Positions 1 through 5,571 of a stretch of DNA of 5,571 nucleotides are shown here, one piece after another. Under the pieces are notes generated by a model. It saw only the letters and a list, made by a program, of their open reading frames with translations, ran no database searches and was not told the DNA's origin. The translations under genes and the position numbers were made by a program. The stretch is from an uncultured bacterium (lineage in GTDB: Bacteria; Planctomycetota; Phycisphaerae; Phycisphaerales; SM1A02): the NCBI GenBank assembly GCA_903938205.1, contig CAJACJ010000456.1, positions 1 through 5,571 on the forward strand, written 5' to 3'. How positions within the stretch are numbered: the stretch's first letter is position 1; the number at the start of each line of letters is the position of its first letter.

Positions 1-1
1 C

Positions 2-208
2 GCTTTACAAACTTATGTTCTGTTGACCATCGGCGCGGGGCTGGCAGTGCAAGTGCCATCCTTGCTGGTTTCTGCGGCTGCGGGTTTGATCGTTACGCGT
101 TCTACATCAGAAACATCCCTGGGTACTGAAGTATCCACTCAAATATCGAATTTCAATGTGCTGGCAGTCGCTGCGGGCGTAGTTGCAAAAAATAAATCTA
201 GGATGTGA
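2..208 (+). CDS. flhA: FlhA internal fragment (flagellar export gate), truncated at both ends
   Basis: The frame opens at base 2 without a start codon and reads ALQTYVLLTIGAGLAVQVPS, then LLVSAAAGLIVTRSTSE and LGTEVSTQIS. This matches the segment of the FlhA/SctV (FHIPEP) family around 'LTIGDGL..QIPALLIS.A.G.IVTR', in the N-terminal membrane domain. FlhA is the inner-membrane gate protein of the flagellar type III export apparatus. Similarity appears to persist through a hydrophobic stretch (NVLAVAAGVVA, to about base 187). It then stops abruptly at KNKSRM and a TGA at 206-208, far short of a normal FlhA of about 690 residues. The tail beyond about 187 is antisense to the neighbouring minus-strand gene and is not FlhA. 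The family's conserved Asp in 'GDGL' is Ala here (bases 35-37). The FlhA identity is fairly secure. Whether it is a real pseudogene, a breakpoint relic or an assembly chimera cannot be told from this window. Confidence 0.8.
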   Translation, partial: ALQTYVLLTIGAGLAVQVPSLLVSAAAGLIVTRSTSETSLGTEVSTQISNFNVLAVAAGVVAKNKSRM

Positions 209-1671
209 AGCGCAATTGACCACCACAACGCTGTTGGATTGGTGATGAGTCGTTCAAGACCTTTGGCACGTTTTTGCACCATGCTGCGTGTCGCGCACCA
301 ACGCGCGCTGAATCCTCCAAGCATGGCGATGATGATTAATGTTGGAAAAAATGTCCACGCCCCAAATTGAATCCATGCCACAGTGCCCGCGGTAATAGCC
401 GCCAACGCCACAACAAATGTGAACGCCAGTGAGGTGAACCAAGCCACAAGTTCCACGGCACGAAAGTGATCCACCTTGATGGCGTACGCGGCGCGCACAA
501 ACATTCCAATTCGCACGGGCGCGTAATTCAGCATGCTTGCCAAAGCGTTGATCCATTGCTGATCTTGTACGCGGAGTGTTTGCACCGGTTTCGCGGCAAT
601 CCAAAATGTGAGTCCGCTGACAATGATGCTTCCCATTGAGCACAACAAAAGTCCAATCAGTGAAGTGCTTGTCGCCTGGCGTAAATTTTGCCAGCCTGCG
701 GGGTCCTTTGTGGCGCCCCACACGCACCAAGCGATAAGCGCCATGCCCAACACGAGGCCCGTGACTTGCAGAATAATTTTTCTCAACATATTTGTGGCAG
801 TCTTGCTTGCAAAATGTGGCAAGGAATTCCCGTCTGGTTGCGAATGTGGGAGTTGATCTTGAAATTGCACTGAGTCAGCAGACGTGTTGTTTTGCTTATT
901 TTCTAGCTGGATTTGCGCAGCCGTTGAATATGAATTTGGTTGAACTCGCTCGCGCGCAATGACCCAGAGCGCTCGAAGACCATCTAGTGGCCCGATTTTT
1001 TTCCCATCGCCACGATTCCTAGGCGTGTAATGAATTGGCACTTCGCGTAGATGAGCGCCTGAGCGCGCCAAGGCGGCCGTCATTTGAGGTTCAATACCAA
1101 AGCGATCCTCAGTAAGGAGGGGAAGAATTTTTTGCAGCAGGGGTGCGCGGAAAAGTTTGTAACCAGTTTCCATGTCGCCGATATCAAATCCAGTTATTTG
1201 ATTACTCAGGAATGTTAGAAAGCGATTGACAGTCGTATGAAAAATTTGCCAAGCGCCACCACCGCGCGTGTGCGCCCAACGATTTCCAAACACGGCAGCG
1301 AGTGGCTCGTTTCCCAACGCATTCAGGAGTGCCGAATAATCATTCGGGTCGTATTCCAAATCGCCATCTTGTGTAATGACGGCGTCGGTGTCGCAGGCTT
1401 GTTGTAGCGCCGTGGCAAATCCTGTACGAAGTGCAGCGCCTTTGCCAAGATTGACTGAGTGCGTGAGCAATTGAAATTGGTCATTCGTGGTTTCGTACAA
1501 CTTGGCAAGTTCACTTGCCACGGCCGCGGTCGCTATGCCACTGGCATCGTCCACAACAATGACTTTCAGCGACCATTGCGGAGGTAATTGAACCGCCATG
1601 ACATTGGCCACGCACTGCGCGAGCGTGTGTGGTTCGTCATAGACAGGGATGACCGCAAAGAGAACGGGCAT
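139..1671 (-). CDS. Family 2 glycosyltransferase fused to a flippase-like (YbhN/UPF0104) membrane domain, C-terminus truncated
   Basis: The 510-residue frame has two parts. Residues 1-240 are a GT-A family 2 glycosyltransferase of the DPM1/polyprenyl-phosphate type: VIPVYDE at 8-14, VVDDAS at 39-44, the metal/nucleotide-sugar motif TQDGDLEYDP at 100-109, GNRW at 129-132 and METGYKLFR at 167-175. Such enzymes usually move a sugar from a nucleotide donor to a polyprenyl phosphate at the inner membrane. Residues 241-294 are a Q/N/S-rich linker. From about 295 (MLRKIILQVTGLVLG) there is a lysylphosphatidylglycerol-synthase-like/flippase-like membrane domain with hydrophobic segments near 298-318, 336-358, 404-433, 438-455 and 480-495, plus a 'NYAPVRIGMFVRAAY' stretch typical of it. 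This domain normally runs about 300 residues; only about 200 are present. The last ~17 residues (FATTPAATASTLKFDI and just before) are antisense of the FlhA fragment, so the true C-terminus is lost. The ATG lies 13 nt after the floA stop with no clear Shine-Dalgarno sequence, suggesting translational coupling. Substrate unknown. Confidence 0.82.
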   Translation of the reverse strand: MPVLFAVIPVYDEPHTLAQCVANVMAVQLPPQWSLKVIVVDDASGIATAAVASELAKLYETTNDQFQLLTHSVNLGKGAALRTGFATALQQACDTDAVITQDGDLEYDPNDYSALLNALGNEPLAAVFGNRWAHTRGGGAWQIFHTTVNRFLTFLSNQITGFDIGDMETGYKLFRAPLLQKILPLLTEDRFGIEPQMTAALARSGAHLREVPIHYTPRNRGDGKKIGPLDGLRALWVIARERVQPNSYSTAAQIQLENKQNNTSADSVQFQDQLPHSQPDGNSLPHFASKTATNMLRKIILQVTGLVLGMALIAWCVWGATKDPAGWQNLRQATSTSLIGLLLCSMGSIIVSGLTFWIAAKPVQTLRVQDQQWINALASMLNYAPVRIGMFVRAAYAIKVDHFRAVELVAWFTSLAFTFVVALAAITAGTVAWIQFGAWTFFPTLIIIAMLGGFSARWCATRSMVQKRAKGLERLITNPTALWWSIALHILDLFFATTPAATASTLKFDI

Positions 1672-1684
1672 CAGATGAAATTAT

Positions 1685-2704
1685 TCAACCGCCTGATTTG
1701 CCAATTGAAGATCGCATGTCGGTATCGGCTTGCACATTTTTCATTTTGTACAAATCCATCACGCCTAAATTTCCGGAGCGCAGCGCCTCCGAAATAGCTT
1801 TTGGAATTTCCGCCTCCGCCAGCACAACAAGCGCGCGATTTTTTTGCGCCTCCGCCAAATGTTCAGCCTCTTGCGCAACCGCAAGCGCGCGACGTTGCTC
1901 CGCCTCGGCTTGGAATCGCTTGCTATCTGCTTCAGCTTGCGCGGTTTGCAAATTGGCGCCAATGTTCGCGCCTACGTCAATCTCGGCGATATCAATGGAC
2001 AAAATTTCAAACGCGGTGCCGGAGTCAAGGCCCTTGGCCAAAACCGTTTTGGAAATTCGATCTGGTTGTTCAAGCACAGTCTTGTGACTTTGTGAAGCGC
2101 CAATGGTTGCGATGATTCCTTCGCCAACGCGCGCCACGATTGTCTCCTCCGTTGCGCCGCCGACCAAGCGCGCAAGATTTGTTCGCACCGTCACACGCGC
2201 CTTGCAGCGCAACTGAATTCCATCTTGCGCCACGGCGTCAACGGTTAGTTTTCCGCTGACTTGACTCGGACAATCAATCACTTTTGGATCCACGCTGGTT
2301 TTTACAGCCTCCAAAATATCGCGGCCCGCAAGATCAATCGCGGTCGCGCGATCCCAGCCAAGATCAATTTTGGCTTTACCAGAAGCAATCATGGCACGAA
2401 TGACGCGGTCCACACGACCGCCCGCCATGTAATGCGCCTCAAGCATATTTGTTGGAACATCAATGCCAGCTTTCTTGGCCATAATTCTGTTGAGCACAAT
2501 GGCGCTTGGCGGAACTTTTCGCAGACGCATCATGATCAAGTCAAGCAGACTGACGCGCGCGCCGGACAAGAAGGCTTGCAGCCACAGTTGCAAATATTGA
2601 CTAATGATGACCAAGATGATCAACCCCAACAGCGCAAGAATTCCAAGACCGACCATGCCTAATAAATACAAGGTGTCCGCTGCAAGTATCAATGTTGTGT
2701 GCAT
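1685..2704 (-). CDS. floA: Flotillin-like protein FloA
   Basis: A 339-residue protein, close to the ~330 of Bacillus FloA (YqfA). Residues 10-34 form one strong hydrophobic segment that inserts in the membrane without a classical signal peptide. It is followed by the family's 'LSGARVSLLDLIMMRLRKVPP' region (46-66). The PHB/SPFH-like domain spans about 67-245. A long Ala/Glu/Gln-rich, probably coiled-coil stretch covers about 246-300 (AQAEADSKRFQAEAEQRRALAVAQEAE). The conserved end 'EIPKAISEALRSGNLGVMDLYKMKNVQADTDMR' occupies 299-331. FloA oligomerises into functional membrane microdomains that scaffold signalling, secretion and envelope enzymes. The ATG at 2704-2702 is supported by AGGA at 2712-2715 with a 7-nt spacer. 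It lies downstream of two nfeD genes, the usual flotillin partners, and upstream of a membrane glycosyltransferase. No key region is missing. Identification is very secure. Confidence 0.97.
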   Translation of the reverse strand: MHTTLILAADTLYLLGMVGLGILALLGLIILVIISQYLQLWLQAFLSGARVSLLDLIMMRLRKVPPSAIVLNRIMAKKAGIDVPTNMLEAHYMAGGRVDRVIRAMIASGKAKIDLGWDRATAIDLAGRDILEAVKTSVDPKVIDCPSQVSGKLTVDAVAQDGIQLRCKARVTVRTNLARLVGGATEETIVARVGEGIIATIGASQSHKTVLEQPDRISKTVLAKGLDSGTAFEILSIDIAEIDVGANIGANLQTAQAEADSKRFQAEAEQRRALAVAQEAEHLAEAQKNRALVVLAEAEIPKAISEALRSGNLGVMDLYKMKNVQADTDMRSSIGKSGG

Positions 2705-2854
2705 GAAACAATCCTAGCACAGCGTGACCTGCGCACGATTGATGCTAATTACGCCGCTCAAGTGGAGGCAGTCATGCGCAATAGGGAAAGCGCAAATTGA
2801 TCGGTATTGCAATTTCTGAGCGAGTTGTATTCAGGCGAAAGAGTCGCCGCAACT
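2705..2854. other. 150-bp gap between short nfeD and floA, no gene seen
   Basis: Neither strand carries a convincing gene here; the open frames are short and lack family features. Two weak inverted repeats are present: a 6-bp pair at 2794-2799/2810-2815, and a 5-bp pair GGCGA/TCGCC at 2834-2838/2844-2848, 7 nt past the short nfeD stop. Neither is followed by a T tract in the direction of transcription, so I do not call a terminator. The gap is long compared with the tight junctions on both sides, so it could hold a separate floA promoter or an RNA processing site. I found no good -35/-10 pair by eye. Confidence 0.5.
2712..2715 (-). promoter_or_regulatory. Shine-Dalgarno of floA
   Basis: On the minus strand AGGA sits 7 nt before the ATG at 2704-2702. 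This supports the chosen floA start and indicates independent ribosome loading, in contrast with the glycosyltransferase gene behind it, which shows no such site. Confidence 0.6.
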
Positions 2855-3397
2855 TCAAGCAGTTTCAACAGCTCGTACGCGCATTGTCGCATCGTCAAAG
2901 CCCGTGACTTGCACTTGCTGACCCGCCTCAATAAACCCTTCCTCGGCCAACGCTTCATGGCGATCATTCGCTATGCGAATCCAACCAATGGGACGCAGCG
3001 TTGTTTCCGCAACGGCAAGAGTTCCAATGGCCACGCGTGGCGATTTGACATTACGCGCGCTTGGTTGATCTTCAATGGCTTGCGACAAAACGACTCGACG
3101 CGCCAGCGGTGAGTTTGACCAGATTTTCAAGCCATATGCGATGGCAATGGGCGCGCCCGCAAGCGTTGCGGTGAGTGAAGCCAGCCCCCAAGTTGCCGAA
3201 TGCATGAAGAAACAAAATACGCCCACGGCAACAACAAGCACGCATAGCGTTGCAATGAGTCCGCCGCTTGGAACCACAAACTCAAGCGCGAAGAACACTA
3301 GGGCTACGCCAAACAGCGCGAACCCCGCAATGAGCCACGAGTCATCCGAGGCTGGCAAGGCGGCCGCTTGTTGAGCCAATAGAAAAATAAAATTCAT
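2855..3397 (-). CDS. Short NfeD-family membrane protein (no protease domain)
   Basis: A 180-residue protein. An N-terminal leader-like stretch (MNFIFLLAQQAAALPA) is followed by hydrophobic segments at about 21-43, 46-65 and 68-90. A soluble NfeD-type OB fold follows at about 120-178, shown by the pattern 'G(T)LAVAETTLRPIGWIRI......AEEGFIEAGQQVQVTGFDDATMRVRAVE'. It lacks the ClpP-like domain of the long NfeD, so it corresponds to a truncated NfeD type. OB domains of this family are thought to mediate contacts with flotillin/stomatin-type partners, and floA is the next gene. The frame stays open upstream to 3469. The ATG at 3397-3395 is preferred because GGAG lies 8 nt before it, its A-T-G-A overlaps the stop of the upstream gene, and the hydrophobic leader begins there. 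Protein family is secure; exact role is inferred. Confidence 0.9.
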   Translation of the reverse strand: MNFIFLLAQQAAALPASDDSWLIAGFALFGVALVFFALEFVVPSGGLIATLCVLVVAVGVFCFFMHSATWGLASLTATLAGAPIAIAYGLKIWSNSPLARRVVLSQAIEDQPSARNVKSPRVAIGTLAVAETTLRPIGWIRIANDRHEALAEEGFIEAGQQVQVTGFDDATMRVRAVETA

Positions 3398-5088
3398 GTG
3401 ATCAGCTCCACGATTATTTCGTTTCCTTCTGAACGAAGGATACGAACATTGGTTCCCGAAGTAATCCACGCGCCTTCACTGCGCGCGTCAAAGCGAACGC
3501 CGTCGATGTCAATTTTGCCAACAGGTCGCAAGTCTGTCACCGCCCGCGCAAGCGTGCCAGCCGGTGGAGGCGCGAACTTGGCATTTGAATCAAGTGATAT
3601 CTCGCCCAAAGTCGCGTGAAGCACGGCGGCCTGCCACGGTCGCATGAGTTGCAATCTTGGTCCCAGCAGCCACGCCACTATGCCCGCTGTTCCCACGGCG
3701 GTCACAAGTGAAGCGATCCCTAAAAATGCTTGTTTTGTGCCAGATTCAGGCGTCGGATCGGATACCACAAAGAGACCAATCACGCCGCCAGTGAACGCCA
3801 ATACGCCCAACCCTCCGCTGATGAAAGTTCCTTGCAAGAATAAAATTTCAGCGGCGATCAAGATCAGTCCCGCGAGTATGGAAATAGCTGGCCACCATTG
3901 CGACAAGCCCGCAAGAAATGATCCGCCGGCCAACAACGCCACACACGCCACGCCAGTCAAGCCGAACATGCCCAGGCCGGGCGCGGACATTTCGCCAAAG
4001 AAGCAGATGACAAGAATTGCGACAAGCAGAGTGCGCATCCACCAACTGGTCAGCACTCGCGCGAGTTGCTCGCTCCAAGGAGCGGCGATGGTGAAAACTT
4101 GTTTGGCCCCGAAGAAATTTTGTAGCTCGCTTTCATTGGCAATCGTGGCGCATGCCAAACCAAATGCCACGGCTTCATTGGCTTGCAGCGTGAGCAATTC
4201 ATTGGCGGCGTCGATTTGCGAAATCACTTTCAAGCGTGGGCGATCGGCTGCTGTCAACGGCGCGCGACTTGGAAGGATGGATTGATCGCGCTGAAATCCC
4301 GAACTCAACCCCGTTGTTTCCGGTTGGCGTAGCGCATCTGTTCGAAATGGCATGAGCGGCGGCGTTGGCGTGGCGGAATCTTGCGGTTCATCTTCTGTTG
4401 TCGATGTGCCATCGTCCTCCGCCGTCGTTTCAGTGTTCTCTACAGGAGGTGCCGCAGAACCCCGCATTCGAGTGGGTTCTTCTCCAAACACAATTTTATA
4501 TTCATTCACGTCAACGACATAACGTTCACCGCGAGCGGTGTCCTCCACCAACCACAGTTCATCGCCCACCGCGACAAATGCGCGCGCTAGTCGCTCATCA
4601 TGGCCAGAGCGGCGTGCGCTATCAGTGACTTCTGAAAGCAACGGAGCCTCCAACTTGGCGCGCTCGGCCGCGGGCAGCGTGATGAGACCAGCCACAGGCA
4701 TTGCGGAAATTGGCGCCGCGTCGCCCAACACGGCGTGGGGCGCAACCACAATTTCACGGCATGCCAACGCGGTGATGACGCCAGCGCTGTACGCCCGCGG
4801 TCGCACCCACGCCACGGTATTAGCGGGATAGTCGGATTTAATTTGACGACACAACTCAAGCGTGGCCAACAAGTCTCCGCCGGGCGTATCAAGTTGCAAC
4901 ACAATTGCGTCGGCACCCGCGGCCTTGGCCTTGGCTAATCGATCCGCAAGACCAGAAACGGTAAGCGCATCCATTTCACCTTGAATTGGCAAAATACAAA
5001 CCACGTCAGCCTTTCGAGCAGCTGAAACGGCTGTCGGCGCCGACGGAGTTTGCGCAAGCCCAAGCATGAGTAGCAAAAGTGGAATCAC
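3394..5088 (-). CDS. nfeD: Long NfeD protein: ClpP-like membrane serine protease with OB fold
   Basis: A 564-residue protein. A short hydrophobic leader (2-12) precedes a ClpP/crotonase-fold protease at about 28-200 with LDTPGGD at 66-72 (oxyanion-loop type), the nucleophile Ser101 in AYSAGV, and Lys145 in AKLEAPLLSEV. The last aligns well with the catalytic Lys of the archaeal homologue PH1510 (Ser97/Lys138 dyad, from memory). An acidic T/E/P-rich insert (about 203-283) interrupts the fold, which resumes with LLTLQANEAVAFGLA at 298-312. Hydrophobic segments lie near 350-365, 372-394, 398-418, 420-442 and 455-475. The NfeD OB fold occupies about 508-562 (ARAVTDLRPVGKIDIDG...ITSGTNVRILRSEG). 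Family members cleave membrane proteins such as stomatin, and long NfeD (YqeZ type) is paired with FloA. The GTG start at 5088 follows an in-frame stop (TAG) four codons earlier; an in-frame ATG at 5067 is the main alternative. The stop TGA overlaps the next ATG. Confidence 0.95.
   Translation of the reverse strand: MIPLLLLMLGLAQTPSAPTAVSAARKADVVCILPIQGEMDALTVSGLADRLAKAKAAGADAIVLQLDTPGGDLLATLELCRQIKSDYPANTVAWVRPRAYSAGVITALACREIVVAPHAVLGDAAPISAMPVAGLITLPAAERAKLEAPLLSEVTDSARRSGHDERLARAFVAVGDELWLVEDTARGERYVVDVNEYKIVFGEEPTRMRGSAAPPVENTETTAEDDGTSTTEDEPQDSATPTPPLMPFRTDALRQPETTGLSSGFQRDQSILPSRAPLTAADRPRLKVISQIDAANELLTLQANEAVAFGLACATIANESELQNFFGAKQVFTIAAPWSEQLARVLTSWWMRTLLVAILVICFFGEMSAPGLGMFGLTGVACVALLAGGSFLAGLSQWWPAISILAGLILIAAEILFLQGTFISGGLGVLAFTGGVIGLFVVSDPTPESGTKQAFLGIASLVTAVGTAGIVAWLLGPRLQLMRPWQAAVLHATLGEISLDSNAKFAPPPAGTLARAVTDLRPVGKIDIDGVRFDARSEGAWITSGTNVRILRSEGNEIIVELIT
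3406..3409 (-). promoter_or_regulatory. Shine-Dalgarno that fixes the short nfeD start
   Basis: On the minus strand GGAG lies inside the 3' end of the long nfeD gene, 8 nt before the ATG at 3397-3395. It selects this ATG over the in-frame ATG at 3469-3467, which would add 24 hydrophilic residues in front of the leader. Confidence 0.65.
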
Positions 5089-5159
5089 AATTTGATTCTA
5101 GGTCTTTCTCCACTGGCGCTTTAGAAAATTGTGATCTTGAAAATTGGCAATGAATTCTT
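5089..5159 (-). promoter_or_regulatory. Presumed promoter region of the nfeD-nfeD-floA operon
   Basis: This 71-bp gap lies between the upstream gene's terminator and the GTG of the long nfeD, so it should hold the operon promoter. The best -10-like word on the minus strand is TAGAAT at 5095-5100 (five of six consensus bases), but no matching -35 box sits at 16-18 bp. Using it would give an almost leaderless mRNA at the GTG. GGAG near 5109 lies about 19 nt from the GTG, too far for a usual Shine-Dalgarno. The GAAAATT word occurs twice, at 5124-5130 and 5139-5145 on the plus strand. The position is the main support; the elements are weak. Confidence 0.35.
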
Positions 5160-5196
5160 AAAAAAGCAGAAGACCGATCGTGTGATCGGTCTTCTG
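5160..5196 (-). terminator. Intrinsic terminator of the pseudopilin-like gene
   Basis: A perfect 13-bp inverted repeat (5167-5179 and 5184-5196) has a 4-nt loop. Read on the minus strand it is followed by GC and six T residues (5165-5160). It begins 40 nt past the stop of the pseudopilin-like gene and separates that gene from the nfeD/floA operon. The T tract lies only on the minus-strand side, so it acts mainly on leftward transcription. Confidence 0.93.
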
Positions 5197-5235
5197 GTCA
5201 TGTTCATGGATGAACTTAGAAATTGAGTCCCAATT

Positions 5236-5571
5236 TTAGTCCCAGTTCAAAGCCTCATCTGTCACTTTGAATCCAGTCGTGGCTGTTCCTTCAACTTTCT
5301 TCACCACACACAGATAGGCATCAGTGTTGCCTGCCGTGTCATTGCTCTTGAAGATGTTGTCCAGACCCATTCTAGTGGTTCCAGGCACACAGGATTTTTC
5401 AGCATCTCCGTTGGTAACACAGTTCATGCCTTCTGGCCAAAATCCGTTGGCAAAAGTGGCATGACCGTCATTGAAGCAAACCCAGCCTTCCCACTGATTC
5501 ACGGCGCCGTGAATCTTTAGGGTGTTTGAGTTGGTGTAGGACAAAGCATCGGACTCCGCGCCAGTCATCAA
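5236..5571 (-). CDS. Pseudopilin-like protein (H-X-DG type), C-terminal part, 5' end beyond window
   Basis: The frame is open to the window edge and ends with TAA at 5238-5236, giving 111 visible residues. The N-terminal prepilin signal and hydrophobic helix would lie outside the window. Residues 18-40 (LKIHGAVNQWEGWVCFNDGH, then ATF) resemble the C-terminal 'H...NVLFxDGHV.F' motif of planctomycete type II secretion/prepilin-like proteins (DUF1559-related), especially Phycisphaerae forms with 'NQWEG...FND.H'. Here the His-to-DG spacing is 13 residues, longer than the nine of the canonical motif. Four cysteines (visible residues 32, 51, 61 and 88) suggest disulfides in an exported fold. An ATG occurs at visible residue 2, but the frame has no start context there and the family is longer, so it is probably internal. 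The gene has its own terminator and is a separate transcription unit from nfeD. Family assignment is moderate; function (surface or secretion pseudopilin) is inferred. Confidence 0.7.
   Translation of the reverse strand: MMTGAESDALSYTNSNTLKIHGAVNQWEGWVCFNDGHATFANGFWPEGMNCVTNGDAEKSCVPGTTRMGLDNIFKSNDTAGNTDAYLCVVKKVEGTATTGFKVTDEALNWD

Noticed and set aside
762..966. Q/N/S-rich linker as a sign of a frameshift joining two separate genes
   Set aside because: The frame is continuous, the linker is hydrophilic with ordinary codons, and no stop or ribosome binding site marks a second gene; a fusion is simpler.
2794..2815. AAATTG/CAATTT inverted repeat as a terminator
   Set aside because: Only six AT-rich pairs around a 10-nt loop, with no T tract on either side.
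2834..2848. GGCGA/TCGCC hairpin just past the short nfeD stop
   Set aside because: A five-pair stem without a T tract, too weak for an intrinsic terminator.
3398..3469. Longer form of the short NfeD starting at 3469
   Set aside because: It would add 24 hydrophilic residues encoded inside the upstream gene. The ATG at 3397 has a proper Shine-Dalgarno, an ATGA overlap and the hydrophobic leader.
3644..4285. A 213-residue open frame on the plus strand
   Set aside because: It lies wholly antisense to the long nfeD coding region, has no family features or ribosome binding site, and its Ser/Ala/Pro-rich composition is what the codon bias of the opposite gene would produce.
5124..5145. Direct repeat GAAAATT as an operator
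   Set aside because: Seven AT-rich bases repeated once at 15-bp spacing is easily due to chance, and no regulator gene is nearby.
1..5571. tRNA, rRNA, CRISPR array, insertion sequence or attachment site
   Set aside because: No spaced repeats, transposase-like frame, terminal inverted repeats or cloverleaf-like sequence was seen on either strand by eye.

Overview
The window most resembles a Planctomycetota genome, probably Phycisphaerae-like. The clearest pointer is the C-terminal part of a type II/IV pseudopilin-like protein at the right edge, which carries the 'HG..NQWEG..FNDGH..F' signature I associate with that class. The floA/nfeD cluster and a FlhA fragment fit this but are not diagnostic. 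Lineage is inference from remembered family patterns, not a search.

Layout, right to left, because nearly everything is read on the minus strand. (1) 5236-5571: the 3' end of the pseudopilin-like gene, followed by a textbook intrinsic terminator (13-bp perfect stem, 6-T tract) at 5160-5196. (2) 5089-5159: a short gap that must hold the promoter of the next operon. (3) 3394-5088: a long NfeD protein with a ClpP-like serine protease domain, a membrane domain and an OB fold. (4) 2855-3397: a short NfeD protein without protease, joined to the previous gene by an ATGA overlap. (5) 2705-2854: a 150-bp gap with no gene. (6) 1685-2704: flotillin-like protein FloA. (7) 139-1671: a polyprenyl-phosphate-type family 2 glycosyltransferase fused to a flippase-like (YbhN/UPF0104) membrane domain, 13 nt after floA and cut off at its C-terminus. 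(8) 2 to about 187, plus strand: an internal piece of FlhA, the flagellar type III export gate protein.

The NfeD and FloA genes form a known membrane-organisation module: NfeD proteins are the usual genetic partners of flotillin-like scaffold proteins. The fused glycosyltransferase directly behind floA suggests, by context only, a lipid-linked sugar or envelope step tied to the same membrane domains.

The oddest point is near 186-195. The FlhA reading frame (plus strand) and the glycosyltransferase/flippase-like reading frame (minus strand) both lose family similarity at the same A-rich spot. Each gene appears truncated, with no intergenic DNA or terminator between them. This is a rearrangement breakpoint or an assembly chimera. 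I see no tRNA, rRNA, CRISPR array, insertion sequence or clearly new system.
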